From: Spirodela intermedia
Taxonomy: Eukaryota; Streptophyta; Magnoliopsida; Alismatales; Araceae
DNA length: 64,000 nt
Assembly: GCA_902729315.2 (NCBI GenBank)
Contig: LR746266.1
Location: 1,307,001 to 1,371,000, forward strand
Direction of reading: 5' to 3'
The notes under the pieces are model-generated. The model was not told the DNA's origin, ran no database searches, and worked only from the letters and a program-made list of their open reading frames with translations. Positions 33,165 to 46,896 of this stretch are shown piece after piece (position 1 is the first letter of the stretch; the number at the start of each line of letters is the position of its first letter). The position numbers and the translations under genes were made by a program.

Positions 33165-34499
33165 CGTGTAGCTTTCTCGATCGAATTCTGATTGGTATTA
33201 TTTACTTACACGCCATTAATTTATTTAGAAATGACGACCACGGTTTTATCGAAAAAAATAAAAATAAAAATGCGAATAATATTGTACGGTTTTTTTCCCC
33301 TAAATTATTATTGTGACTAAATACCAAATAATTTTAAAATTATTGGCGGTATATCTCCTCCAGTTGAGAAATTTCCCACGGGGGGAAAGAAAAAGAGTAT
33401 TTTACAATTAAATACGTTTAAAATGTAATCAGAAACAATAAAAATATAAGTTGGGTTTGAAATTAATTATGCCGTTAACGTCACAGTTGGATTTCACGTG
33501 ATCTATCCGAGTGTTCTGGATGGGACACGTCACGGGGCCCGCGCCACGCGCAACCTGCTGAGCTGGGAGATGTTGCCAGTCAGCCGGGGCGGGTTGACCC
33601 ACGGATATGAGCATCCATCGTGCACCGCCCGGTGATTGACCCCCCCCCTCCCCCCTGGCTGACAGCCCAGTCGACTGGTGTTACATCACATGTTAAAGGA
33701 TCGGATTATTCCAACCATCTCTTCTTAACGGGCCATTCATCGGCCATACGTCTTCAGAAGTGGGCAATTTTCAAGAAGTTGAAACTAACCCAGAAGTCAA
33801 CGTGTGAAAATACGTAACTTATTAGACAAGGAAGAAAATTAAGTTAAGTTTAGTATCATTATCATCATCACCATCGCTGTTCTTCATCGTCACCTGGTCG
33901 CCCATTTGCACGAGAATATTTTTCCTACATGATAATGACACATAGTTATAAATTAATGTATCTTAGATATGATTCGATTCTCCAGGAATATTCATGGATT
34001 TCACTAGGCTGTGGGCATGCCTACCAAGTTTTTGCCTTTTTTAGTAACATACTATGCATATACATCATCTAAAAGATGTGAAGACAGTCACCATGTAGAG
34101 AATTAAACCTCAGAAAGTCAACCTCACCCCATTAATATCTTGATCACAAGAAAGGAAATGCCATTTGGAGAGGTCAAGAGTGAAGGAAGATAGTTTCTGC
34201 CCGCATGTCTCTAGCTTCCTTAAATTTTTCCTAATGTGGACAAGGCCCCAAAGGAAGTCAAACGTCAGAGGTGAGCCTCTTAATTACCAAACAAGGAACG
34301 CCCTCTGGCCTCAGCCAACATTGAAGAAAAACAGCTTTGTGGTATGGAATTAGTCAGCTACACGGATTCAATGTACCCCTGTAGATGGTGATATCTACGC
34401 TGACTTCAAGATCAAGACTGTTTCGAGAGTGTTCCATGTATAAGACCTTGCTTGTCTCTTCTTCTCCGCATAACGACGGGAAACCCTAGCAATTTACGG
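33165..34499. other. Spacer, nothing recognised
   Basis: AT-rich DNA with short simple repeats. No coding region or RNA gene is visible. Confidence 0.5.
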
Positions 34500-34504
34500 G
34501 ACCG

Positions 34505-34507
<3 letters not shown>

Positions 34508-34560
<53 letters not shown>
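34508..34560. repeat. (GA)n microsatellite
   Basis: An uninterrupted GA run of about 53 bp. Confidence 0.95.
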
Positions 34561-34563
<3 letters not shown>

Positions 34564-34599
34564 GAGGGGCCATGGTTATCCCTCCTTTCGAATCGGCGA

Positions 34600-34724
34600 G
34601 GGGCGAAGGAGTTATTGATGCCCTTGGGGTCCCTTGAGAGAGAGATGCCGGATGCCCTTGTAGCCGCACCTGAAGTAATCCCTTAGGGTTCCCCCACAGG
34701 CCGTGGAGGAGACGTACTGGTCAC
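34600..34724. repeat. Left copy of a diverged duplication (partner at 37225-37385)
   Basis: It shares TTATTGATGCCC and, further on, CTTAGGGTTCC plus GCCGTGGAGGAGA with the second block. The intervening sequence differs in length. The following GC-rich DNA to about 35230 holds no supported gene. Confidence 0.55.
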
Positions 34725-35589
34725 ATCCGACGGGGACGTCTGCCAGGCGGACGGCGGTAACATGGCCGTCGTCGAATAAGTCTCCATCCGTCCCGGTGCC
34801 ACTTTTCTTTCTCCTCTGGCTCCTTCCGCCTTCGTCTCTCTCGCAACCTCTCGCGCTCTAGGCGGGTTCGAGCATCCCGTTGGCGGCGAGAACCTCCCGC
34901 CCCCAGTCTTCTTCTCTCTCCTTTCCCACCATATCGGTTCTTACCGCCGCCCTCTGTCGGCCACATAAACTGGTCGCTGGCCGCCGGCGGCGCCGCCCCT
35001 CACGTTCTCCCTTTGGTTCGGTTCTCCGGCGAAGTCGCAGAGAACCCAGTAGGAAACTCCCCTCATCGGCAGGACAGGCTCCATCTCCGTCGAAGCCTAT
35101 CATTGACCAAGATTTCAGGAGATTATGGTGACCTCTGGGCCGTCTGATCCGACGGAGCTCATCGAGAAGATGAGATCGATGTTCCACCCCACGCGCTAGC
35201 CGTCCAATGTACGGACGGGGATCGTTATCCATCTATCGAGAGATCAGTTCGACGTGATGCCGTAATATTTTTAATCACGAGCCTTGGACTATCCATGCTG
35301 ATATACGGAGAAAGGTCTTCTGAGGTCCACCGTAAGAACGGTGGACAGTATCATATTCCTCCGGTGGACCCTGCCTTATCGCGGGTTGAATTAATCGTGT
35401 GGTTGTCGCCAACCCACAATATTCTTCCTCGCCTTCTTCTTCTTCCTCCTATTCTTACGGGGTCTCGTTTTATATGCCGAGATAATCCATCTGCTCTCCG
35501 ACCCGATCGGGACGAGCACTGGGCCATCTTTGTTTGGAACACTCATCTCAGCAGTTGGTATAGAATACCACCAGCGGGTGGGAGAGAGA

Positions 35590-35880
<291 letters not shown>

Positions 35881-37187
35881 TGAGGAGGGGTGGGTCTTCT
35901 CCTGCTACATCTAACCTACCAGACAAGGAAGGCCAGGCATTAACTGCGCCAAATGCTTTAACAGCAGGAGGGAAGAGGGCGGGGCGGGCGTGGGAGAGAG
36001 CCGGCAGAGCCACGTGTGGAGTGGACTCCATTTTTTCGTTCGATGGTGAGGGAGACAGCTGGGCGTAGCTTCCCCGAAGAAACAAGGCATCAAGCCGCCC
36101 CGGCCCCGCTGGTCCATGGGAGAAAGCCCAGACATGTGGAAAGGTAAGAGGATGGATGAAACTGGGAGAGTTTGCTTAAATGGGTAAGGTTCAGAGTACG
36201 TTAATGCCCACGATAAACATTCAGCGAGCACCAGACTTGACTATATATGGCTTCATTTAACTTGCTCAAGGTCCTTGTAGTCGTCCTCGTCTTTCGTTAG
36301 CCTGCTGGAAATTGTTTTCTTCTCGAAACTCATGATGGTATACCTCTAAAGGTGTGACTTTTTCTCGGTCAAGCCCACCAAAGGGAACATTGTAGGCACC
36401 AATCTTGCATGCTTCCAGGGCAATCTCCATATGAAGTTAAATATGTAGCGTTGGGCCTAGGGGGGTTACAAAGTCAACCATATAAAGTTTTCCGTGGGAT
36501 AGTTTTGAATTACATGCAGAAATTTTATTTTCGTTGACAAGAACTGTTTGTCATGAGAACGATATCTGGCTTGAGTTAGTGATCGGACTACAAATACAAT
36601 CTCGTGTCTTAATTATTGATTCCGCGGGCCCATCTTCATCAAGATTCCTCAAGTGCCACCACTTTTGTATTGAAGAAATCTTCAATGGAGACAAGGTAGA
36701 AGTCCAAGTTGTGGTGTTAAAGGACCTACATGGCGTCGTTTCCCTGTAAATTTTAGATGCCAAAGGTTGGATTGCTCCTCTGTCCGTCTCTCTCTCTCTA
36801 ACCAACAACTATGAGAAGACTCTCCTCTGACTCCATTTCGTTGTAACGCTCTCAATGAATTATAAGTATTTTATTTTTCATCAAGTAGACAACATAAGTG
36901 AGATATGCTCAATGTAGGATCAAGTTTGGAACTATGAAATTGATAATTTAATTGTCGACATAGAAAGTAACCAACAAAAATGAGAGTAGCCCAGGAAATT
37001 GAACCTCATGATTTGGTTTTTCCGATTCAATGTAGAATTATGCCGACGGCAGTAAGAAACCGGACGGATCCTCCTGATTCTGCCTCGACTGCCTCTTTAT
37101 TTTCACTCACATGATGAGATGACGCTTACAATTTATGAATAGACCCGGGTTACGGGAGAGCCCATGATCATCATCCCTCGGCAGAGA
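35881..37187. other. Spacer, no supported gene
   Basis: A short frame from ATG at 36248 begins with a signal-peptide-like stretch (MASFNLLKVLVVVLVF) but ends after 17 codons, and the continuation is closed in all frames. A 71-codon frame at 36534-36749 has no recognised domain. Either may be a relic; neither is called as a gene. Confidence 0.45.
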
Positions 37188-37224
37188 GCGAGGACTGCGA
37201 GGACTGCGAGGACTGCGAGGACTG
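37188..37224. repeat. Nine-base minisatellite, four copies
   Basis: GCGAGGACT is repeated four times in tandem. Confidence 0.9.
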
Positions 37225-37385
37225 AATTATTGATGCCCATGTGTCTTTTGACGAATTCTCCGAAGAGCTTCGTCGCTGTAGAGCGAATCTACCCCTGTCA
37301 TGGAGAGAGACCAGGGTGAGAGCTACCGCACATAAGGGTATCACTTAGGGTTCCGCCTGCTGCCGTGGAGGAGATGCACTGTCTT
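37225..37385. repeat. Right copy of the diverged duplication (partner at 34600-34724)
   Basis: ATTATTGATGCCC near 37226 and CTTAGGGTTCC plus GCCGTGGAGGAGA near 37344-37375 match the left block in the same order. Confidence 0.55.
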
Positions 37386-39155
37386 CATCGGGGGGGAGCT
37401 TTTCCTCTTCCTGATCCCACCGTCTCTGTCTCTTGTCAACTGCCGCTTTTGGTGGCCTGGAGGATGGCATCGGCGGCCACGCCGCCGCCGCCGCCGCCCC
37501 GCCTCCCCCCATCGACGTCCGTGTCAAGAAACTCCCAACCAATACCTTCCGGATCTGTCTGCCTGAGCAGTAATTACTCGGAGCTTATCTTCTTCCTCAC
37601 TATGCGAGAAAATAAACTGGTTTGGACCTGATCTCCGTCCCGCCGCCACCCTCCGGGGGACGGAGCCGAGACTCGGCGGATTAGGAAACTTCTCGCCGCG
37701 AGGCCGCCTCCCCGGAGACGGCGTTGTCCACGGGGATGCGAACGCTCTCCTGCCCGAATCTTCCCCCAATGTGGAGAGAATCTAAAGCTTCCGACTGGAC
37801 GAGTCACGTGCATTAATTGTATAACGACAGATAATCAGTGTTTCTCTGTGGCCATTCAGACCTTCCATCGGAAGTCGGCAAGTGAAAGCTGACGAAACCG
37901 ACGTTCCAACGCATAAAATGCACGGCCAGCTACGCTATTTTGACAATCCTCTTTTGGGCTCGTTCTTCTCTCTCTAGAGAGAGAGTCGTGGCGTAGATTG
38001 ATTTCATTGGTTAATTTTTTGTTGTTTAATTTAATTGTTGGAGGGAGACTGATGGACAATCTGCATTATCCATGTCGTCGTCAAGGTGATCCAGCTGATC
38101 TCCCATCCCATTTGGACGTTCAGGCCTGGTTTTCGGATCATCTATGAGTTTAGGCTGTATATTTTTTCGTCATGTTTGCATGCTACAAGGCATCATACCA
38201 GATCAAATGAAAGTTAAGTTTAATTCTCAATGAGATTAGGACGATTAACAAGATTATCCATGAATTTAGGACGTGGTTGGAAGATCGTGTGGTTTGAGAA
38301 GGGCTCAGTCCGAAAACTAAGTCAACCCTCGTTCTGGTGAAAACCCATGATATTATGTTTAACAGCGTTGGAGTTCCCTGGGGGCGGTATGATGATAGTT
38401 GCGATTTTGATCTCCCTGAACTATACATAATTCACAATATTTCTTGCTGCCATACCCATTCATGACAAAATGTCGAATCAAAACGATAATTGTGAGCCCA
38501 TATTATCCAAACATGACGTCTTCTATGATCTTCATTGACGCCGCCCCGCAGCGCCATGGCCGAGCAGGAGATTCGAAGGCTCATTTGAAAACTGAGCCCT
38601 CTTCAGTAAATCACAGTAGACCATAAGGCATGATCTTACGGGTTCGCTGTCTTTTCCCGATACCATCGAGTCTTGTGTTCAATGCTCACAACGACACACG
38701 AGCCAATTGGAAAATGGTCTCCACTGAACAGAAATTTCGTCTGCAATTAGCCGAATCCTTTACGTCGAGTCTCCCAGCGGATTCAATCCCTTTGAAGTAC
38801 GCCATGCTGGGTGTGGCCCCCGCACAGCCTCTCCCCCTCCCCCATCGATCACATTAAGTTGCCCTTTAGGGGGCTGTCTCATGCATGGCCAGCATGAAAA
38901 TCTCCGATGTTCCTTCAGCGCGTTTTCTGGGCAAGGCAATGAGGGGCCGCCCGTCACGGTGTTCTTTTGTCGAACCTGTCCGACAGCCAAAAAACCTTAC
39001 ATTAACTGCACCACCGGGAGCCGGAGACAGGTGGGGAAGGCTGGAGCAGTCGTGCTGCATGAGAGAGACGCCGTCCGGCAGCCTCATGTGCCGCAGAGCT
39101 CGCTGGGCGCCACAGCCGACCAGAAAAATGGGTCCCCCCCCCATGGCTTAGGCTG

Positions 39156-39190
<35 letters not shown>

Positions 39191-39787
39191 CGTCCTCGAA
39201 GTCCTGGTGAGTTGTTTAGGTCTCGAATAAGGATCGGGGGAGAGGTCAACAAAGCGGCAAGGGAGACCGACGGAGTAGGGCAGGGTCTAGGGTTTAGCCG
39301 ACCCATTCACAACTGAGAGGTCTCTTCCAACCGCTTCCAGGGAGTAGGCGAGGACCACCTTGCTGGTCTGCCAACCGGGCGTAATATTTCTTCCCAGCCC
39401 TTTTAATGTAGGAGTTCGCTCTCAGGAAGCGAACCAGCCGTTGAATTAATATCTCATTATTTCTCCGATCTCGGAGCACCAGAGTGGAATGGAGACAAGG
39501 CTGGCGACAGGCTATTCTCATTCATAGCGTCAGAGCAGAGAAATGGCCGAAACATGGAAAGAATAAGACACTGATTAAAAGGTTTCCGAGGGGAAGCAAC
39601 CCCACGCTCTGGCCCATTCTCCCTGAAAAATGTCCAAACCAGGCCCGGATAATAGAGTAGAGGCTTCTACCCCTCCTTTCAACCTACCCCCTCTATCTCT
39701 CTATCACCCTCTATCTCATTTTAGTGCTCACGGGCCTTGAACTAGCCTTTTCAGAGTAGGACAATGCTCAACAATCTCTTTTTGAGG
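37386..39787. other. Spacer with simple repeats, no supported gene
   Basis: A GC-rich patch lies at 37440-37780 and a GA microsatellite at about 39158-39187. The remaining DNA shows no convincing reading frame or RNA gene. Confidence 0.5.
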
Positions 39788-40258
39788 TGTTGAGACATGT
39801 CTAATATCTCTTATTGGACTATCAAAGGAGACCTATTGGGCTGTGCATTGATCCAAAAAAGTAGAGGAGTAGGAGAAGGTGAAACTATGTCTGTTTCAAT
39901 TTATGCCACATGGCATACTTGAAAAAATCTCTTAGGGGATGATAGGGGGTATAAAAACTAGCCAATTTTCCATCCTGAATTAGAGGTTTTTGATGAGACC
40001 TAATGGTAATCTCATTTTCTATCTTGTCTGTTCTCTCTCTTGGTTAGTTCTCCTCCTCTCCTTCTCTACAAAAAATGAAGTCAGATTGAAGAGAAGAAGA
40101 CAACTCTTTCATACATCAACGAGTTCCATCAGTATCTGGATTTTTATTGGATGATTCTCAGCAGCCAAACTGAGTTCTTATGCCTATATTCTTCTCCCAT
40201 CTTCAAATTACATTATATTCTTGGTTTTCTGTCGTTGGTTTTTATCTCCACAAAATCA
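39788..40258 (+). repeat. 5' LTR of the rearranged Copia element
   Basis: It begins TGTTGAGACATG and ends CCACAAAATCA. It aligns with 46897-47331 throughout: TAATATCTCTTAT, ATGCCACATGGCATAC, AATCTCATTTTCTRTC, CTCTCCTTC and TATTCTTCTC blocks are in the same order. Confidence 0.8.
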
Positions 40259-40269
40259 ACAAGTACCAT

Positions 40270-41170
40270 TGGATCATAGGTCGAAAGTGATAGAAAACAT
40301 GATGAGCACTTCTTATTCAAGATTTGACATTGAGATTGGATGGTACATCTAATTGTTGTTTGTGGCAGCATCCAGTGAAGGCCTAGTTAAGATATTATAC
40401 GGAAAATAGAAGAAGCCTGCAATGATGTTAGATGATGATTGAAAAAACATAGAATTAAAAATAGCGTGTACCATTCAATTGTGTTTTGTATATAGTGCTT
40501 TGTATCATGACTTGGATGGGGACTCACATTTTAATATGTGAACAAAATTAATAATTTTTTAATGTCGAAATCTTTGAAGAATAAACTATTTCTTAATCAT
40601 AAGTTACATTAACTTAAAATGGTAGGGAGTCCAATCTTACAATACATCTATCATTTCAATCAGAATTTAGTAATCTATTAAGATTAGAAGTTAAATTTAA
40701 AGATGAAGATGAAACATTGATTTTTCTTAGCTCTCTCTTTGACGCATATGAGTATCTAGTTACAACACTGGTGTGAGCAATATAAACTCTTGATATTGAA
40801 GAGGTGATAACAGCTTTCATGTAATACTATTAGAGAAAGGTGAAACCACATGATTGAAGGAACAATGGGTAGAGGAGGAAAAATAAAAAAGGCGAGGAAA
40901 AGAGAAAAGTCATTAGAGATGAAGAAATCTCAGTCCAGGTCAAAGTCCATAACACACTTGCTTCAGATTGTGGAATATCATATTGTGGAATATTATGTGC
41001 ATCACGAGAAGACTAATAGTTAGAGGAAGATAACATAGAAAGATAAAGAAAGAAAAGAAAGTCAACAAAAATGAAGAAATCACAATCAAGGCTTAAGTTT
41101 AAAACACAATTACTTCAGATTGTGGAATGGCACATGCCCAAGAAGATGTATCTCTTTGATTTAGAGTAAA
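40270..41170 (+). pseudogene. Decayed Copia GAG (UBN2/retrotran_gag_2)
   Basis: Frames with stops show MMSTSYSRFDIEI at the start, then LVKILYGK, and a clear block LEVKFKDEDETLIFLSSLFD followed by AYEYLVTTLV, which matches the Copia GAG pattern of an acidic D-D-E-D loop, a hydrophobic LLxSLP segment and a Y-F-V-TL end. A segment of about 57 bp near 40918-40975 recurs diverged at 41071-41128 in direct orientation, about 153 bp apart. Confidence 0.7.
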
Positions 41171-42020
41171 GCCTTGATCTTTCATCACTTGGTATATGAC
41201 GTGCTTTGGACATCTAAATATTTTTAAATTTCAATAGTCCACTTCTTTATCTATCTACACTTCTTTAGTAACTTTTCCATCAAAATCAATAGTTAACAAT
41301 TTGATAACGACATAATACATTATATTGACTGCACTTGTCATAATTTTTTTGTTAAGTTTACAATCAAACTCAGACATTTTGCTCTATTGGAAATTATATT
41401 AGTCATTATTGACACAACTCCATTCCACTACAATGATTTTATGAGAACATAAGTGACTCTTGATCCCATGCTATTCACAATACTTTAGAAACATAGAATC
41501 ATGATATTTTGCCTCATTATCAATCGTCAATACTTTGATCCTACTCTTTGTCTAATTTTTCAATTTTTTTTTCCAACAATTTGAATTTTGCAAACATCTC
41601 CTTTTTATATTCATGAAATTAACTAAAATATTACTACAATAATCATCAATAAAAATTTAAAAGTAAAAAGATCTACCCTTTGACTTACATTCAAAGGTCT
41701 ACATAAATTAAAATGTATATAATTTAGTACTTCTTTGTTGTTATAGATGGTTATTCTAAATTAAACATTTCAATTTTTTCCATGATATAATATTAACAAA
41801 AATATAATTGACAAGCTTTGAATGTCTTATAAAGTTCTTACTTTTGTAGCACCTTTATACTATTCTCATAGATATGGTCCAAACTCAAGCATAATAATTG
41901 CATGGTGTCTTTTGTATAGTCTTTAGGTATTACTAGTGCAACTTTACTCATAATAGTGCTCCAAAAATTGTAAATATTTCCTACTTTCTTTCTTTCATTG
42001 CTACTAGTACTCATTTCCAA
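41140..42020 (-). pseudogene. Decayed Copia GAG-pre-integrase and integrase, minus strand
   Basis: On the minus strand: MQLLCLSLDHIYENSIKVLQ (about 41900) fits the GAG-pre-integrase LWHMRLGHMS motif; SKGRSFYF-IFIDDYCSNIL, then KVLTIDNEAKYHDSMFLKYC, HGIKSHLC and IVVEWS follow. These correspond to the integrase core with FIDD, SDNGGEY, EHGI and NGVVER motifs. Catalytic D residues remain recognisable but stops interrupt the frame. The orientation is opposite to the flanking GAG and RNase H. Confidence 0.72.
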
Positions 42021-45000
42021 GCTTTTAAGATTCTATTTTTAACCTTAAAATTATAGACATTTAAAATCTAATATTTGGAAATAAATTAGATTCTTCTTAA
42101 GGTGAATACATGTCTCACATCCCTTGAGATTTTCATGATATGATCAAATATCTTATATTTAATAATACAAATTTAAACAACCTAATAATTAATTAATAAT
42201 ATATTTTAAGTTTTAACTTATGATAAATATATGTATATTTATGTTAAATTATGAAAAATAGTTTTTTTTAGTTAATATAAATTTTTAGTTAATTATGTAA
42301 TTTTATATAATTTTTATAATCATATTTTTGAGATAAATAAAGTGAAATAAAATATAAATATAAAATATAAAAAAAGGAAAGGGTCTCACTGGCCAATCGG
42401 GCTTGCAAATAGGTCATAAGTACAATCGATTGGAGCCACGAGTAGAGGGCTCGAGCAACTAAGGACTAGTAAGAGACATGTGTACATCACTCTCCTTCCA
42501 CATCACTAATGGCCAATTGAGTGTGGGGTAAAGAATAGTCATACACATGTAAGAGAGAAACTTATTGGTCACATAATCTAATGTTATTATATATTAGTCT
42601 CAAAACTTAGAAAATAATTGATGTGGGATTATACAGTTATTATACGTTTCTAATTTTTTTAATAATTTTAATATACTAAATATGTCTTATTAATAAGAAT
42701 GATATACCCTTATGACATCACTTTATAAGAGTATTAGTGTACTTATTTCACACTCTTTCATATAAGCAGACAATTGATGAAGGTTCAAATCTTACCAAAG
42801 TCAAAACTCATATTTTTATTTGATTAAATCATGATTTTCTTGTAGATTGTTAATGTACACTTAAACCATAAGAATACTCAATCATCAATAAAAATCTCGT
42901 CAACATGATTCATGAAACATTGTTACTAAAATTTTCGAATGATTATAGATAAAAAGATCGTGAATCTATTAAGTAAATCATCTCAAATTGATCGACAAAT
43001 AAGTCATCGTTAGGAAGATGACAACTTTTCGGGAGAGGAGTCGTTAGTTAAAATTGTACTAGATGTGATGAAGAGCCTCCTCTTATTGTATGGACATGAT
43101 GATGAAGCTTTTTAAGATGTACCCTATTTTTATTTAGTTTATTTCTGTCAGGTGATAATCAATAGAGACTTGTAAAGTTGTTATTCTTCCGTTCCATAAG
43201 GTGATAGCCATCGGATAAGATTCGTTGACTCACTTTATTGATTTCTAGACTTTACAAAAAGATCTAGAAATTGCTCATATTGTCTTTATCCAAAAAGAGC
43301 ATCTATCACGATAGTATTTCAAAATGCTCAGAATTTTAATGTATCACTGTTGCAACATTGAAATTTTATTTTATCAACTTTTAACTATTTTAACTTTCAC
43401 CATCATTTTTTAGACTTTGAAAAGAGATCTAGTAAATGCTTAGGTCGTTAATGTCTAAAGAAAGCTTTTGAGGCCATAAACATCGTTCGATAATCTTCTC
43501 GAACACAGAATTCCGACAATCAATGTTATGAGGTCAAAACTCTAATTTTCTTACTTTCAACTTAATTTTTTCTTTATTTAGTGATACTTTGTGTGATTTC
43601 AAGTCTTGAAATTATTCTTTATTTAGTTATGATTCTTCTAGCTTTTATAGATCTTAGTTTGATTAATTAATTCATCTATAATTAATTACGTAAGAATTAT
43701 CAAATAGAACTCTATTTCATTCAGTTCACATTCGTTGGGCCATTGACATCATCCTAACGTCCACACCCTTTTTGTGAATTTTAAATATATTTTATCTTTA
43801 TTTTGGAGTCTAAAAACCATAAAATATTATATACCTTGTAAAAAATTCTAAAATATTATCTAATATTATATTGCATTCTTTTGATTGACTTCAAAATTTT
43901 CTACTATTTTTGAAACCTTTTATCAAATTATAAATAATTTATTTATTCTAAAATATTTCTAATAATAATAATAAAATAATATTTTTCTAGTTTTATAAAA
44001 TTTAAATTTATGTGATTTATTATACAATGATTAAGTCACAAACCCTCACCTAGCTCAAATCAGCATGGTTGTGATGCCCTAAGTTTGTAATCTCTCTCTA
44101 TTTCCTGTATTCAACCCTCATATGGTCTTCTAGCTGTCTTTTGTATTAGCTTGTAAGAGTTTAATCAATACAACATGTGAAACATGGCATGAAAAATATG
44201 AATATAATATCTATGAGTTTGTAACTTTTTGTATTATATAGACAACATATTCCCATTATTACTTTATGATTTACCCTTTACAACATTTACAAAATATGAA
44301 GAGTTATTCTTAGGACCCTTTACATAGATTAATTTTGAATACTATCTCCTAACGGGCCATATATGACAAAAACATGAAATTATCTATGAAGCATTCTGAT
44401 TCATGCAATGATCATCACCAAATTAGAATGTGATTACAAACAAAAATGTGGACATCCTAAATTAGAATATCTAAGAGAAAATTGACTGATATATATATAT
44501 ATGAAAATTAAATATACATTAGTATGACAAACACCTAGATATAATTATATGGGAAGCCAAATATTCATAACTTTAAAACTACATAGGTTAAATATTAAAT
44601 ATTTTGGATGTGTTATAAAGGAGAGGAGAAACTAGACACATGCTCCACCTAACTGTTATGTTATTTTGAAGTGACTACTAGAGAAGTATCATGACCAAAT
44701 AAAAACATCCTAGCTTTTATAAAGTGAGACAATTTTTTTGTTGTTATAAAGGGGGGAAAAATTGTGTATAAAAATTGTTAGATTGAGAGGGAGTCTTAAA
44801 GTAAGGGGAAAATATACCAAATATTAAGAGGAAGAAAGTAAATAAATTTTATAGTATTATAATCATTAAAAAAATTAGATTGTTGAGGTATGGATCAACT
44901 CAATAATGCTTGATAATTTATATAAGACAGAAATCACTCTAATTTAAAAGCATGAAATTGATGATATGAAATATTTGTCTTAAATAAATATGATTAAAAA

Positions 45001-46439
45001 AGATTAAATCCTTTGGCAAATAAAAAAAAAAATCAATGAAGATTATGTGTATGTAAGGGGATTGCAATAACCTCACATGTTGTAGAGTGATATAATTGAT
45101 GATCTTGATTACTGAATATTGAGGAAGTCTCACTTACCATTCAATTTTTGTTAGGGAAAAAAAAGTTAAACAATCTAATTATAAATATAATAAGAAATTT
45201 GTGGAACATCAAATAGTCATTATCATAAACATGTCTTAGTTTTCTAATTTTTTGTACTAACTAATTCAGGGCATATGTAATAAATATTGTACATTACGCA
45301 TAAGAAAGCTCTCTAGATAAGGAGTCAAATATAGTAAATATCTTAGAAAATTATGAAGACATTAAATTCATATTAATTTTACAAGATAACTTAATTTATA
45401 TTTTCACCCAGAGATAAAACAATCTGGAAGTTTAGCATACCTAACTAAAATAATTTTATTTGAGAACATGTCACAAGTATAAGTGTGCGACTAGTCAATG
45501 GAGAGATAATCTAAAAGTAAGTCAACGAATCAAAATTCAAAATATTCAAAGATTCATAATTCTTACAAATAAATTTCTTATTTTTCATAACCTATGTGCA
45601 GCCCACTAAGGTCTGCCTAAATATTATATGTTGAGCAGACCGTTAGACCGATAAAGACAAAATAGAGAAAGCCCAACTCAATACACCTCAATCAAAATAA
45701 GCATTCACTCAAAATTAGGGCATGTTAAATTCAATCGAGATCTTATGACAATAACAGTTCAACCATGTCCCCCTCGTCTCCTTTGGCTCTACTAATCAAT
45801 GTCTTGGTTGATCAATACCAAATTAAAGAAGAAAGTATGGAACAAAATTCAAATTAATAATTTAGACAACACATCTACTGCAATGTCTTTCTCATCTTTG
45901 GGAGCTCTCAAAGTCTACTAAACAAGTAAGGTCAAGAACGAATCAATGGAGTTGTGTATTTGAAAACAAATTTCAAGCACTACCACCATTGGTCCAACCT
46001 CATTCATGTTCTCAAATAATGCACAACAACATTACCATCATTGGATGGTAGTTGTAATCTAATTTAAGTTGATTTATTGTCAATATCTTGATTATTAATA
46101 TGTGGACCCATTGAAGCACCCATAATACATCATCAACACATAAATCTAGGTCATAGAGGCATCTATGATATGCTTGAAATGAGAAAACCTAGAATTGTTA
46201 ATTTTGTAGAATTCTAAGAGATGTCACATGCTCATATAACTTAATGATATTAGATAGTTCATGATCCCAAGATATAAAATATATTTTGAGTGCTTGAATA
46301 ATACAATTTAGATTCCTTAGAAGTGGACGCACATCGAAGGAACTTGCTCAAACCACTCTAAAATCTTAGGATAAAAAAATTATAATATTTATAATATTAA
46401 TATAAACTAAAATACAAAAATTAATGTACTTAAATATAT
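42021..46439. other. AT-rich interior of the rearranged element, unassigned
   Basis: No RT motif was found on either strand. A GC-richer block at 42385-42590 may be a foreign repeat. Two diverged copies of a ~110 bp unit occur at about 43245-43370 and 43410-43530 (TTTAGACTTTNNAAAAGATCTAG start). A GATTGAGAGGGAGT polypurine-like tract is at 44781-44794. Confidence 0.4.
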
Positions 46440-46800
46440 AAAAAAAGAATTAATTCACTCTTTCTCTTGATTCATCTCACTATATACAGGCTGAAAGAAG
46501 TTGCTAATGAAGTTTTATTGATGAAATATTTTTAAAGAAACTTGATATTGATCAATGTGTAGTTATGCATTATGACAGTCAAAGTATTATTTATTTGGTA
46601 AGTAATCAAGTGTACTATGGGAGAACAAAAGATATTGATATAAGATTTCATGAGGTTTTAGAATTAGTGAATTAAAAAGATATTTGATTAAATAAAATTT
46701 AGAATATAGAAGAATAATGAAAATATGTTACCTAAGTTAGTGGCAATCAAGAAATCTAAGCATTAATTGAATTTTGATTCAAGAAATCTCAAAGTTTTAA
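46440..46800 (+). pseudogene. Decayed Copia RNase H C-terminal region
   Basis: Plus-strand frames show FLKKLDIDQCVVMHYDSQSI, IYLVSNQVYYGRTKDIDIRF and HEVLELVN, matching the Copia RNase H pattern CDNQSAI-L--NPV-H-RTKHIDI-FH--RE-V. Downstream frames break up. The position just before the polypurine tract (AAAATGGAGA, 46887-46896) and the 3' LTR is the expected one. Confidence 0.78.
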
Positions 46801-46896
46801 CTTGTTGAGAAGGTCAAGAATCTTCTAAGAAAGAAGCATTGAATGGAGCACAAAGGTGTAATATTTGATATCTTGAGATATTTGTCAAAATGGAGA

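Noticed and set aside
32905-33165. N-terminal extension of the LURP-one-related protein (Lys/Glu/Arg-rich)
   Set aside because: It runs through a TATA-like box and a purine-rich leader, so the upstream part is probably not transcribed. The family normally starts near the chosen Met.
36248-36750. Signal-peptide-like start MASFNLLKVLVVVLVF and a downstream 71-codon frame
   Set aside because: The first frame stops after 17 codons and the following sequence cannot be joined to a known secreted protein family. Recorded only as a possible relic.
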